From positions 1 through 64,000 of the forward strand of contig CAYOQK010000024.1 of the NCBI GenBank assembly GCA_964406105.1: a stretch of 64,000 bases of DNA, given 5' to 3'. Shown here one piece after another: positions 7,725 to 16,288 of the stretch. Both the position numbers and the translations under genes were made by a program. Numbering within the stretch: the stretch's first letter is position 1; each line of letters starts with the position of its first letter. This DNA comes from WGAB01 sp964406105 (GTDB lineage: Bacteria > Hydrothermota > Hydrothermia > WGAB01). The notes beneath the pieces are model-generated. The model had not been told where the DNA came from. It ran no database searches and saw nothing but the letters and a program-made list of their open reading frames with translations.

Positions 7725-8159
7725 TCACGGTTCTGCCTCGGAGGTTTGGCGGGCCAGGTAGGCCTCCAGCAGGATCTGCGCTGCGACGGCGTCGGTTTTG
7801 CCGGTGCGTTTGAGGTGTCGGTAACCGGCGGCCTTGAGGCGTTCCTCTGCCTCCACGGTGGTCCATCGCTCGTCCATGAGGTCTATGGGCACAGGAACCT
7901 CCTGTTCCAGCCGGGCTTTGAAGGCGAGCACCCGTTCGGTGGCGGGCCCGGGTTCGCCCCGTTCGGTGAGGGGAAGCCCGAGCACGATGCGCACCACACC
8001 ATACTCCTCTACGATGCGGCGGATGGCCTTGATGGGGTCTTCGCGGCGGGCGTCTATGATCCCCAAGGGCAGGGCCAGGGTGCCCTCCCGATCGGAGAGG
8101 GCCAGGCCGGTTCGCCGAGGTCCGTAATCCACAGCCAGGATGCGACCGCGTGGTTTCAC
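7725..8159 (-). CDS. ruvX: Putative pre-16S rRNA nuclease RuvX/YqgF
   Basis: A 144-aa RNase H-fold protein. D11 in VDYGPRRTG, the DER motif (96-98) in LMDERWTT and D123 in KTDAVAAQIL are the conserved acidic residues. The family matures the 16S rRNA 5' end and was first annotated as a Holliday junction resolvase. The length is normal. It overlaps the ROK kinase by 4 nt (ATGA) and precedes mltG, a pairing often seen in bacteria. Confidence 0.95.
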   Translation of the reverse strand: MKPRGRILAVDYGPRRTGLALSDREGTLALPLGIIDARREDPIKAIRRIVEEYGVVRIVLGLPLTERGEPGPATERVLAFKARLEQEVPVPIDLMDERWTTVEAEERLKAAGYRHLKRTGKTDAVAAQILLEAYLARQTSEAEP

Positions 8160-9058
8160 GGTGTTTCTCCGAGGTCAAACAGGGCCAGGGCACCCAGGGG
8201 GCCGGCCAGGTCGCCCAGTTGGCCGGGTTTCACCTGGAGGGGGCGTTGGCCGTAGCCCATCACCCGGCGGGCGAGTTCCTGGTGCAGGCTTTCGTGAAAC
8301 AGGTCAAAGGCGCCTGCCAGCCCGCCGCCGAGCACCACCACCTCGGGGCCCAGCACGTGGATCAGGGTGGCCAGGCCGATGCCCAAGTGGTGGCCGAACT
8401 CGTGCCAGAGCTCTTGGCAAAGGGGGTTCCCTGTGCGGGCCTGCTCTGCCAGCCACTGGGCGTTGAGGGAGGGGGGCACAGGGTGGCGTTGGCTTTGGAG
8501 CCTTCGGCGGGCGTGCTCCACGAAATGCACCTCGCCCACGTAGGCCTCCAGGCACCCTCGGTTCCCGCAGAAGCAGGTGGGCCCGTGGGGGTCCACCACG
8601 ATGTGGCCACCCTCGCCGCCAGCGCCTTGGAATCCGCGGAGGATTCGGCCGTCCACGATCATGCCCGTGCCCACCCCGGTTCCCAGGGTGACCACCAGGG
8701 CGAACCGGCTTCCCTGGGCAGCGCCGTACCGCCACTCGCCCAAGGCGTACACATCGGCATCGTTTTCCACCCGAGTGGCCACGCCGGTGGCCGACGCCAC
8801 GGCTTCGCGGAGGGGGAACCCGTGGAAGGCGGGCAGGTTGGGAGGGAATCGGATCACGCCCTGTTCGTCCACCATGCCGGGCACCCCGATGCCGATGCCG
8901 TCCAGCGGGGCGTAGGCCTGGGCCCAGGTGGCCACCAGGCGCACCACGGCCTCAGGCCGTTGGGGGGTGGCTTGGGTTTGGCGGTCTACCACCTGCCGGT
9001 GTTCCAGCAGGGCCGCTTTGATTCGGGTGCCGCCGATGTCAATGCCCAGCACGCGCAT
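8156..9058 (-). CDS. ROK-family sugar kinase (glucokinase-like)
   Basis: A 300-aa ROK kinase. The ATP-binding motif GIDIGGTRIK lies at 5-14, END with the catalytic Asp100 at 98-100, LGTGVGTG at 125-132, and the zinc site is H152 with CFCGNRGC (C162, C164, C169). It probably phosphorylates glucose or another hexose or amino sugar in the cytoplasm. The ATG at 9058 has a GAGGA site about 9 nt upstream, whereas the longer frame would need a TTG at 9073. It overlaps the radical SAM gene upstream and ruvX downstream. Confidence 0.9.
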   Translation of the reverse strand: MRVLGIDIGGTRIKAALLEHRQVVDRQTQATPQRPEAVVRLVATWAQAYAPLDGIGIGVPGMVDEQGVIRFPPNLPAFHGFPLREAVASATGVATRVENDADVYALGEWRYGAAQGSRFALVVTLGTGVGTGMIVDGRILRGFQGAGGEGGHIVVDPHGPTCFCGNRGCLEAYVGEVHFVEHARRRLQSQRHPVPPSLNAQWLAEQARTGNPLCQELWHEFGHHLGIGLATLIHVLGPEVVVLGGGLAGAFDLFHESLHQELARRVMGYGQRPLQVKPGQLGDLAGPLGALALFDLGETP

Positions 9059-9938
9059 GGCGAAGGTCCTCAAAGGGAATGCCGCGGTGAATGCCGCGGC
9101 TGCGGGCGTATTCTACAGCCTCCCAGTATTCCTGGGGGGTAATGCGGCGGGAGAGCTCGGGGAACTCGTGGGCTCGGTACGTGGGATAGTACTGGTCCAT
9201 GAGGTTCAGGTAGGTGTGGGGGGAGATCTCGTTCACCAGGAAGTCAATCACTTGGAAGGTGTCCGAGAGGCCGTTGGGGAGTACCAGGTGCCGCACCAGG
9301 AGCCCTCGGACCGCCAGCCCGTTTTCCACCACCAGATCCCCCACTTGTCGGTGCATTTCCTTGAGGGCCTTCCGCATCACCTGGGGGTAATCCCGGCGGC
9401 CGGAGTAGCGCTCGGCCTTTTCGGGGTCCATGTACTTGGTATCGGGCATGTAGATGTCCACCACGCCCTCCAGCAGCCGGAGGGTGGCCACGGAATCGTA
9501 GGCCGAGGTGTTGTACACCACGGGCAGCTGGAACCCCTGGGCCTTGGCGATCGCCAGGGCTTCCACGATGGGGTACACCACGTGGGAGGGGGTAACCAGG
9601 TTCAAGTTATGGCACCCCAAGCGCTGGATTTCCAAGAAGATGGCGGCGAGTTCGCGGGGTTTTGTGGGAGTGCCCAGGCGCCACTGGCTGATCTCGTAGT
9701 TTTGGCAGTACACACACCGCAGGTTGCAACCGGCGAAGAACACGGTGCCCGAGCCGTGGCGGCCCACCAGCACGGGCTCCTCGCCGAAGTGGGGGCCGTA
9801 GGAGGACACCAGGGCGTAGCGGCCCACGCCGCACTCGCCGGGCTCGTTTTGCAGGCGACGGGCGCGGCAGGCCCGAGGGCATTGCACGCAGGGGCTAAAG
9901 GTTTGGCGGAGCCGAGCAAGGCGATGGGCCCAGGGCAT
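9039..9938 (-). CDS. Radical SAM protein, PflX/COG1313-type activating enzyme
   Basis: A 299-aa radical SAM enzyme of the COG1313 family (annotated as pyruvate-formate-lyase-activating-like or AmmeMemoRadiSam). The 4Fe-4S site is C71-x3-C75-x2-C78 in GCNLRCVYCQN. An N-terminal Cys cluster (C17, C20, C24, C36) suggests a second metal site. PNGLSDTFQVIDFL near the end is conserved in the family. Its usual partners (AmmeMemo or MEMO proteins) are not adjacent; it follows rtcB by 8 nt. The substrate is unknown. Confidence 0.85.
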   Translation of the reverse strand: MPWAHRLARLRQTFSPCVQCPRACRARRLQNEPGECGVGRYALVSSYGPHFGEEPVLVGRHGSGTVFFAGCNLRCVYCQNYEISQWRLGTPTKPRELAAIFLEIQRLGCHNLNLVTPSHVVYPIVEALAIAKAQGFQLPVVYNTSAYDSVATLRLLEGVVDIYMPDTKYMDPEKAERYSGRRDYPQVMRKALKEMHRQVGDLVVENGLAVRGLLVRHLVLPNGLSDTFQVIDFLVNEISPHTYLNLMDQYYPTYRAHEFPELSRRITPQEYWEAVEYARSRGIHRGIPFEDLRHARAGH

Positions 9939-9946
9939 CGTTGTGC

Positions 9947-11404
9947 TCAGCCCTTGACCACGATCACAGGCCGCAGTCGGGCCACCTTCCGGGAGAGGCC
10001 TGCGTTGTGCACCACTTCCACCACCTCGCTGACGTCCTTGTAGGCTTCAGGGATCTCCTCCATCAGGCCCTTCATGGTGTGGGCACGAACGACGATGCCG
10101 CGGGCCCGCAGTTCGTCAATGATGCGGCGGCCTCGGGCGGCCCGTTTGGCCGCGGCCCGCGAAAGGGCTCGGCCGGCTCCGTGGCACGTGGAGCCGAAAC
10201 TCTGCCGCATAGCGGTTTCGGTGCCTACAAGCACATAGGAGTTCGTTCCCATGTCGCCAGGGATCAGCACGGGTTGGCCAATGGGCCGATACACCGGGGC
10301 CAGCTCTGGATGGCCCTTGGGGAAGGCCCGGGTGGCTCCTTTGCGGTGCACCAAAACGGTTTGCCGTTTGCCGTTGATCTCGTGTTCCTCAAACTTGGCG
10401 ATGTTGTGGGCCACGTCGTACACCATGTGGAGCCCCAGGGCTTCCGGGGCCTTCTTGAGGGCCTCGCGGAAGGATTCGCGCACCCAATGGGTGATGAACT
10501 GGCGGTTTGCCCAGGCGTAGTTGGCAGCGGCCACCATGGCAGAGAAGTAGGCCTTACCCTCGGGCGACTGGATGGGAACCGAGGCCAGCTGCCGGTCGGG
10601 CACCTGGATGCCGTACTTGGCCATCACCCGGCCCATGGTGCGCACGTAGTCATCACAGATTTGGTGGCCAAAACCGCGGGAGCCGCAGTGGATCATCACG
10701 GTGATGCCTCCTCGGAAAAGGCCCATGGCCTTGGCTGCGCGGGCATCGTACACCTCCTCCACCACCTGGACCTCCAGGAAGTGGTTGCCGGAGCCCAGGG
10801 AACCCAGTTGGGGCCGGCCTCGCTCGCGGGCGCGTTGGGACACGGCGTCGGGATTGGCACCGGGCAGGGTGCCGTAGGCCTCGGTGCGTTCCAGGTCGGA
10901 CTCCCAGCCGTAGCCCTTTTGCACCACCCAGGCGGATCCTTGCACCATCACCTCTTCCAGTTCCCGGTGCGACACCTTCACGCGGCCGCCCACGCCCACG
11001 CCGGCGGGCACATTGCGGAACAGGGCATCGGCCAAACGTTCCAAGTAGGGTTTCAGGTCGTCCAGGGTGAGGTCGCTGCGGAGCAGGCGCACGCCGCAGT
11101 TGATGTCGTAGCCCACGCCGCCGGGAGAGATGACCCCGGTTTCGGGGTCCATGGCAGCCACCCCGCCGATGGGAAAGCCGTAGCCCCAATGGATATCGGG
11201 CATGGCCAGGGAGTACTTCAGGATGCCGGGCAGGGAGGCCACGTTGGCCACTTGCTCGGGAGCCTGGTCCTTGCGGATTTGGTCAATGAGTTTTTCCGAG
11301 GCGTAGATGATGCCGTCCACCCGCATAAAGGGTTTGTAAGACTTGGGGATTCGCCACCGATACCGATCAATTTTCTCCAACGGTCCTTTCCAAACCTCTG
11401 CCAT
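9947..11404 (-). CDS. rtcB: RNA-splicing ligase RtcB
   Basis: A 485-aa RtcB, the GTP- and Mn-dependent ligase joining 2',3'-cyclic phosphate or 3'-phosphate ends to 5'-OH RNA. Visible are PDIHWGYGFPIGG, GVGYDINCGVR (D100, C103, metal ligands), GSLGSGNHFLEV, HCGSRGFGHQ, and STCHGAGR, whose His is guanylylated. The length is the canonical ~480. No archease gene lies beside it. It is the first gene of a leftward operon, with a GGAGGTGA-type site before the ATG. Confidence 0.97.
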   Translation of the reverse strand: MAEVWKGPLEKIDRYRWRIPKSYKPFMRVDGIIYASEKLIDQIRKDQAPEQVANVASLPGILKYSLAMPDIHWGYGFPIGGVAAMDPETGVISPGGVGYDINCGVRLLRSDLTLDDLKPYLERLADALFRNVPAGVGVGGRVKVSHRELEEVMVQGSAWVVQKGYGWESDLERTEAYGTLPGANPDAVSQRARERGRPQLGSLGSGNHFLEVQVVEEVYDARAAKAMGLFRGGITVMIHCGSRGFGHQICDDYVRTMGRVMAKYGIQVPDRQLASVPIQSPEGKAYFSAMVAAANYAWANRQFITHWVRESFREALKKAPEALGLHMVYDVAHNIAKFEEHEINGKRQTVLVHRKGATRAFPKGHPELAPVYRPIGQPVLIPGDMGTNSYVLVGTETAMRQSFGSTCHGAGRALSRAAAKRAARGRRIIDELRARGIVVRAHTMKGLMEEIPEAYKDVSEVVEVVHNAGLSRKVARLRPVIVVKG

Positions 11405-11689
11405 TGGGTCACCTCCGGTTGGCTTGTGTGTTCATATGGTACAACAGGGTCCGCAGGACGGCGAACCCTGGAGGGGCGTGGGGGCAAGGCATTTTCCCCT
11501 GAATGCGGGAAAGACTGAGCCAACGTTTGCCTTGGAAAGGGAAACCTCAGCGCGATCATCCGGAAAAAAGATCGTTGGTGCGGAAGCCGCGGAATGGCTC
11601 CTTCAGGGAAAGGTTGAACTCCGTCGCGTGGAAGGCCCTCCGCGGGTTAACCCTTGAATCCCTTGGGAGAGGGGTATAACCTTGCGTAG
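11405..11689. other. Intergenic region between divergent rtcB and the lexA-like operon
   Basis: 285 bp with no credible gene. It must hold the leftward rtcB promoter, which I could not place, and the rightward promoter at 11654-11680. A perfect 10-bp palindrome GGGTTAACCC (11644-11653) sits directly upstream of that -35 box and is a candidate operator. Confidence 0.5.
11654..11680 (+). promoter_or_regulatory. Promoter of the lexA-like operon, near-leaderless
   Basis: TTGAAT (11654-11659) and TATAAC (11675-11680) are spaced by 15 nt. The ATG at 11690 follows only 9 nt after the -10, without a Shine-Dalgarno sequence. The mRNA would carry at most a few untranslated bases. Confidence 0.5.
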
Positions 11690-12289
11690 ATGAAGGGGCT
11701 CACGGCTCGGCAGCGGCAAATCCTGGAGTACATCCGGCGATACCGCCGGCGGTACGGCCGTTCGCCTTCGCTTCGCGAGATCGCCCGAGCCCTGGGCCTG
11801 AGGAGCCATACCACTGTGTACCGGCACCTCCTGCGGATCCAGAAAAAGGGGTTCCTGGAATGGCAAGGGCATAAAGCGCTGCCCGTGGACGCCTGCACCG
11901 ATTGCATACGCATCCCCGTGTTCACCTTGCAAGGACTCCTGCCCTATGCCCAGGGCACTCCTGTGCGCTATGTGGAAATCCCCCGCTGGATGCTTGCCCC
12001 AGTGGCAGAACCCCAGGGGCTCTTCGCCCTGCCCGCCTCGGCCGTGGGCCTGCCCGAGGGTCTGCTGGTGCTGGAGCCCAACCCCCAAGACTTCCAGCCC
12101 GGCGACTGGGCCCTGGGCTACACACCCGAAACCGGCATACTCCTGTATCCCCTACGCCAACAGGGCCACCGGTGGTTCCTGGAGGACCCCCAGGGCCACA
12201 AGATCCCGCTGGACCGATCGGACTCTCGCCCTGTGCTGCTGGGACGTGTGGTGGCTGCACTGCTGAACCGGCTCCCTCAGGGGCCATGA
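11690..12289 (+). CDS. LexA-like regulator with a degenerate, probably non-cleavable S24 domain
   Basis: A 199-aa protein. Residues 1-60 form a LexA-type winged helix (TARQRQILEYI, SPSLREIARALGLRS, TVYRHLLRIQKKGFL). The C-terminal half aligns with the LexA/S24 domain (IPVF...PYAQGTP, PGDWALGYTPETG, GRVVAALLNR). The Ala-Gly cleavage site reads Gln88-Gly89, the segment holding the catalytic Ser (GMSM in E. coli) is shortened to ASAV, and the catalytic Lys is Tyr153 (LLYPLRQQG). RecA-stimulated self-cleavage is therefore unlikely. Two Cys (69, 72) in DACTDC might bind metal. The stop overlaps the DUF763 start (ATGA). Confidence 0.82.
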   Translation: MKGLTARQRQILEYIRRYRRRYGRSPSLREIARALGLRSHTTVYRHLLRIQKKGFLEWQGHKALPVDACTDCIRIPVFTLQGLLPYAQGTPVRYVEIPRWMLAPVAEPQGLFALPASAVGLPEGLLVLEPNPQDFQPGDWALGYTPETGILLYPLRQQGHRWFLEDPQGHKIPLDRSDSRPVLLGRVVAALLNRLPQGP

Positions 12290-13398
12290 AACGCCACGGC
12301 ACCATAGACCTCCCCCTGCACTACGGCCGGGCACCCCGCTGGCTGTTCCAGCGGATGGTGCGGCTGGCCGGTGCCATCTTGGAGGCCATCGTCGTGGAAC
12401 TGGGCCCGCAGGAGGCACTGCGACGGCTCCAGGACCCCTTGTGGTTTCAGGCCTTTGGGGCTTTGTTGGGCTTTGACTGGCACTCCTCCGGCCTCTCTAC
12501 CACCACCACGGGCGCCATCAAAGAGGCCCTGCGCCAACGGAACCTGGGGCTGCTTGCCGCTGGCGGCAAAGGCCGAACCTCCCGCAAAACCCCGTTGGAG
12601 ATCCGCCGGTATGCCGAGCGGTACGGCTTCGCCCCGGAACCCCTGGAGTACGCCTCGCGGATGGTGGCCAAGGTGGATTCCGCAGCCCTGCAAGACGGCT
12701 ACGAACTGTACCACCACGTGATGATCTTCACTCCCCAAGGGCAATGGGTGGTGATCCAACAGGGCATGAACCCCCGCACCCGATACGCTCGCCGGTACCA
12801 CTGGAGCTCCGAGGGTTTGGAGTCCTTCGTGGTAGAGCCCCACCGCGGCATTGCTGCCCAGCGCCGAGAGCGCGCCGTGCTGAACCTGGTGGCCCGTGAA
12901 AGCCTGGCCACGCAGCGCACCATCGTGGACCTGGTGCACGAACCCCCGGAACGCATCCTCCGGGAATACCAACGCCACCTGCGATTGCCTGCCCGCCATC
13001 CGGTGTACCGGGAGGACATTCGGCCGGAGAACCTTTACCGCACCCTCCTCAAAACCTACGAACGGGTGCCCGAAAACTTTGAACGCCTTTTAGGCATCGC
13101 TGGGGTGGGAGCCCGTACGATTCGGGCCCTGTCCATGGTGGCCGACCTCATCTATGGGGCCCGGCCCTCGTACCAAGACCCTGCCCTGTACAGTTTTGCC
13201 CACGGCGGCAAAGACGGTTTTCCGTACCCGGTGAATCGCCGGGTGTATGAACGATCCATTGACGTGGTAGAGCGGGCCATTCGGATGGCCCGCTTGGGCC
13301 GTCGGGAGACCTTCCATGCCCTTCGCCGACTCTCAGAACTCTTCAGCGCCGAGCCCCCAGCGAGCTCGGCCAAGGAAACCGGAGGGGCAACACCATGA
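12286..13398 (+). CDS. DUF763 family protein (COG1415)
   Basis: A 370-aa member of DUF763, an uncharacterised family best known from archaea and thermophilic bacteria. Signature blocks are DLPLHYGRAPRWLF (8-21), DPLWFQAFGALLGFDWHSSG (50-69), GGKGRTSRKTP (93-103) and a helix-hairpin-helix-like LLGIAGVGARTIRAL (268-282) near the C-terminus. The last block suggests DNA or nucleic-acid binding; no enzyme activity is known to me. It is translationally coupled to the LexA-like gene and to the next gene by ATGA overlaps. The chosen ATG is the one inside the upstream stop. Confidence 0.88.
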   Translation: MKRHGTIDLPLHYGRAPRWLFQRMVRLAGAILEAIVVELGPQEALRRLQDPLWFQAFGALLGFDWHSSGLSTTTTGAIKEALRQRNLGLLAAGGKGRTSRKTPLEIRRYAERYGFAPEPLEYASRMVAKVDSAALQDGYELYHHVMIFTPQGQWVVIQQGMNPRTRYARRYHWSSEGLESFVVEPHRGIAAQRRERAVLNLVARESLATQRTIVDLVHEPPERILREYQRHLRLPARHPVYREDIRPENLYRTLLKTYERVPENFERLLGIAGVGARTIRALSMVADLIYGARPSYQDPALYSFAHGGKDGFPYPVNRRVYERSIDVVERAIRMARLGRRETFHALRRLSELFSAEPPASSAKETGGATP

Positions 13399-16262
13399 AC
13401 CGTCTTTGGATTTGGATCCTGGCGGGAACCTGGGCCATCCCCCTGGGAGCGGAAACCCTGCTCAAGGCCCTGCCCGCCCCGGGCCCCCAAAACGGCCTGT
13501 ACGCCTGGGGCCTTACCTTTGCAAACGGCCACCTGTGGGTGGGCGACGACTACACAGGCACGATCTACGAGGTGGACACCAGCACCGGCCAGGTGCTGCA
13601 GACCCTTTCCTTTCCCTATCCCTCCAACCACGGCCTGGCCTTTGACGGCACTGCCCTGTGGGTGGCTCCCTACCGGTGGGACTCGCGATACCTGTACCGG
13701 ATGAGCCTGGATGGCACCCTTCTGGATTCCTTGTACGTGCCCGACTTCGCCGCAGGCGACTACGTGGGTGGCCTGGCCTGGGATGGCACCCATCTATGGG
13801 TGGCCGTGTACTATCCCAACCAGTACCCCAACCTGTACCGGGTGAACCCTGCCACGGGCATTGCCGAAGACACGATTCCAGCGGGCGGGTATCAGCCCTA
13901 CGGCCTGGCCTTTGGCAACGGCCGCCTGTGGAACGCCATGGACGACAACGACGGCGACCCTGAGGAAATCTGGGAACTGGACCCTACCAACGGCACTCCC
14001 TATCAACACTTCCCCTGCCCGACGAGCCATCCCAGGGGTTTAGCCTGGGACGGCGAGGCGCTTTGGCTGGTGGCCGCCTCTCCTGCCTCGTGGGGGAGTG
14101 GCTTTGCCTTGTATCGGATTGACCCCTATGGAGCGGGCACCCCGCGGATCTCGGCGCCGGTGACCGAGTACAGTTTCGGCTCGGTCACCTACGGCGACAC
14201 CGCCCACGGCACCCTATGGGTTCAGAACATCGGCACCGCCCCCTTGGCCCTCTTAGGGGAAACCCACGGCGACCCTGCCTTTTTCCTGGAAAACCCCCTG
14301 CCCGACACCGTGCCGCCAGGCGAATTCTACGCCCTGCACTTCGGCTTTGCCCCGCCGGGCCTTGGCACCTACCGGGACACCCTTTGGCTCGCCACCAACG
14401 ATCCCCTGATGCCCCAGGTGGCCTTCGTGCTGCAGGGGGAAGGGCTGGCCTCAGGGCCCCAGATCTTCCTGCCCGAGACCTTGGTGCAGATGGGCTCTCC
14501 CCGGGCATGGTCTCTGAGCCGCCACTGGTTCGCCATCGTCAACCTGGGAGATGCCTCCCTGGAGATTCCCTCGGTGCAGGTGTTCAACCCCGTGCGCGGC
14601 GGCTGGTACCTGTGGCCAGAACCCGAGATGCCTCTGCTGATCCCTCCAGGCGATACCCTCTTCCTGCCCCTGTGGTATCATGCCTATCCTCTGCCCGATA
14701 GCAACCTGGCGCCGGGGGTCTTAGTGATCCAAAGCAACGACCCCGTGCACGACAGCCTTCAGGTGCCCCTGTACGGAGGGTGGTCTGCAGGAAGCCTTAC
14801 CGAAGGCGACACGCTGTGGCACTTCCAGGTGCAGGGAGACCTGTGGCGGCACTTTCGGGCGGTCCGGGTGTTCACCGATCTCAATGGGGACGGGGTGCCC
14901 GAAGTGCTGGGGTCCTCGGAGAATGACACCCTGTACTGCCTGAATGGCAACGCCGACGGCACCCCGGAGGTGCTTTGGACCTTTACGTACGGCACCGCTT
15001 ATACCGAGCGAGGCCTGGTGTCGGTACCGGATGTCAACGGCGACAGTGTGCCCGAGGTGCTCCTGGGCACGGCCTGGGGCGACCGATCGGTGCATCTGAT
15101 CTCGGGTGTGGACGGCACCCTGTTGTGGACCTTTGACACCCATCAGTACGGCCAGGGAGGCTGGGTGTACGAGGTGGCCCCCTTTGTGGATCTCACGGGA
15201 GACGGCATCGCTGAGGTGCTGGCCGCCTCGGGCAACGACAGTTACAACACCGGGCCCCGACGGGTCCACTGCTTGAACGGCAGCAATGGCCAAGAGGTAT
15301 GGTCGTATTCCAACGGCTACGCGGTATTCGGCGTGCGTGCTGTAGGGGATCTCACGGGCGATGGCATCCCCGAGGTGGCCGCAGGCACGGGCGACGGCAC
15401 CCCAGCCTCGTACCAGGTGCTGCTCCTGAACGGCGCCACCGGTTCCCTGTTGTGGCAAACCCCCAGTCCATTGGAGGCCGTATGGACTGTGGTTCCCCTG
15501 GCCGACGTCACGGGCGACGGCATCCCGGACATCGCTGCGGGCACCAACCTTGGGGTTATGGTCTTGGACGCCGCCACTGGCCAAGTGGTTTGGACCTTTC
15601 AAACGGGCTCCTTCTGCACCGACTTGGATCTGGTTCCTGACCAGGACGGAGACCAGGTGCCCGAGATCGTGCCCTCGGGCACGGTTTCCCACGTGTACCT
15701 GTTGAGCGGCCGCACTGGCCAGATCCTTTGGACGGCACCGGCCTCGGACATGGTGTTCAGCGTTGCCGTGATGGCCGAGCCGGAGGTCTCCCCGATCCTC
15801 ATCGTAGGCACCGGCTACACCCAAAACCACCTGATGGGGTTCTTGGCCCCCGACGGCACCGTGGTGTTTGACTGGCCCGTGGGGTCTCCGGTGGAGGACG
15901 TGCAGATCCTGGGCCAGGTGGACCACACGCCGTCTCCCGATTACGTGTTGGGCCTGCGTGATGGCACGATGCTGGCTCTCAACGGGGTGTGGCCCTATGC
16001 GGTGGCTGAGGGGGATCGGTCGCCCGGCCTGGGCCCGGTGCAGGTGCTCTCGCCCCTGACCCGCGAGGTGCTGCAACTCCGGGTTTCTCCTGGTTGTTCC
16101 GTGGTGCTGGAAATCTACGATGCCACAGGCCGGCGGAGGCTTCGGGAGCGCCTCCGTTCCACCTCTGCCCTGGTGCAGATCCCGGTGGGCTCGCTGGGCC
16201 CAGGCGTGTATCTGCTCCGCTGGGCCCCACGACGCACGGCCAAGTTCGTGGTGCTCCCATGA
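13395..16262 (+). CDS. Large secreted protein: propeller, ASH-like domain, FG-GAP repeats, T9SS-like C-terminus
   Basis: A 955-aa exported protein with an N-terminal signal peptide (WIWILAGTWAIPLGAE). Residues of about 25-270 hold propeller-like repeats (WVGDDYTGTIYEVD, GLAWDGTHLWVAVYY). About 275-350 resembles an ASH/HYDIN-type Ig domain (SFGSVTYGDTAHGTLWVQN). About 475-850 holds integrin/FG-GAP calcium-type repeats (DLNGDGVPEV, DVNGDSVPEV, DLTGDGIAEV). The last 75 residues (EIYDATGRRRLR...GPGVYLLR) are the sorting-type domain. It is likely displayed on the cell surface. Its ATGA coupling to DUF763 is odd and may only reflect compact gene packing. Confidence 0.82.
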   Translation: MNRLWIWILAGTWAIPLGAETLLKALPAPGPQNGLYAWGLTFANGHLWVGDDYTGTIYEVDTSTGQVLQTLSFPYPSNHGLAFDGTALWVAPYRWDSRYLYRMSLDGTLLDSLYVPDFAAGDYVGGLAWDGTHLWVAVYYPNQYPNLYRVNPATGIAEDTIPAGGYQPYGLAFGNGRLWNAMDDNDGDPEEIWELDPTNGTPYQHFPCPTSHPRGLAWDGEALWLVAASPASWGSGFALYRIDPYGAGTPRISAPVTEYSFGSVTYGDTAHGTLWVQNIGTAPLALLGETHGDPAFFLENPLPDTVPPGEFYALHFGFAPPGLGTYRDTLWLATNDPLMPQVAFVLQGEGLASGPQIFLPETLVQMGSPRAWSLSRHWFAIVNLGDASLEIPSVQVFNPVRGGWYLWPEPEMPLLIPPGDTLFLPLWYHAYPLPDSNLAPGVLVIQSNDPVHDSLQVPLYGGWSAGSLTEGDTLWHFQVQGDLWRHFRAVRVFTDLNGDGVPEVLGSSENDTLYCLNGNADGTPEVLWTFTYGTAYTERGLVSVPDVNGDSVPEVLLGTAWGDRSVHLISGVDGTLLWTFDTHQYGQGGWVYEVAPFVDLTGDGIAEVLAASGNDSYNTGPRRVHCLNGSNGQEVWSYSNGYAVFGVRAVGDLTGDGIPEVAAGTGDGTPASYQVLLLNGATGSLLWQTPSPLEAVWTVVPLADVTGDGIPDIAAGTNLGVMVLDAATGQVVWTFQTGSFCTDLDLVPDQDGDQVPEIVPSGTVSHVYLLSGRTGQILWTAPASDMVFSVAVMAEPEVSPILIVGTGYTQNHLMGFLAPDGTVVFDWPVGSPVEDVQILGQVDHTPSPDYVLGLRDGTMLALNGVWPYAVAEGDRSPGLGPVQVLSPLTREVLQLRVSPGCSVVLEIYDATGRRRLRERLRSTSALVQIPVGSLGPGVYLLRWAPRRTAKFVVLP

Positions 16263-16288
16263 GGGTGCCCTGAGTTCGGGAGGAAACC

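Noticed and set aside
14721..16076. 451-codon open frame on the minus strand
   Set aside because: Shadow of the large secreted protein gene; composition is typical of an antisense frame.
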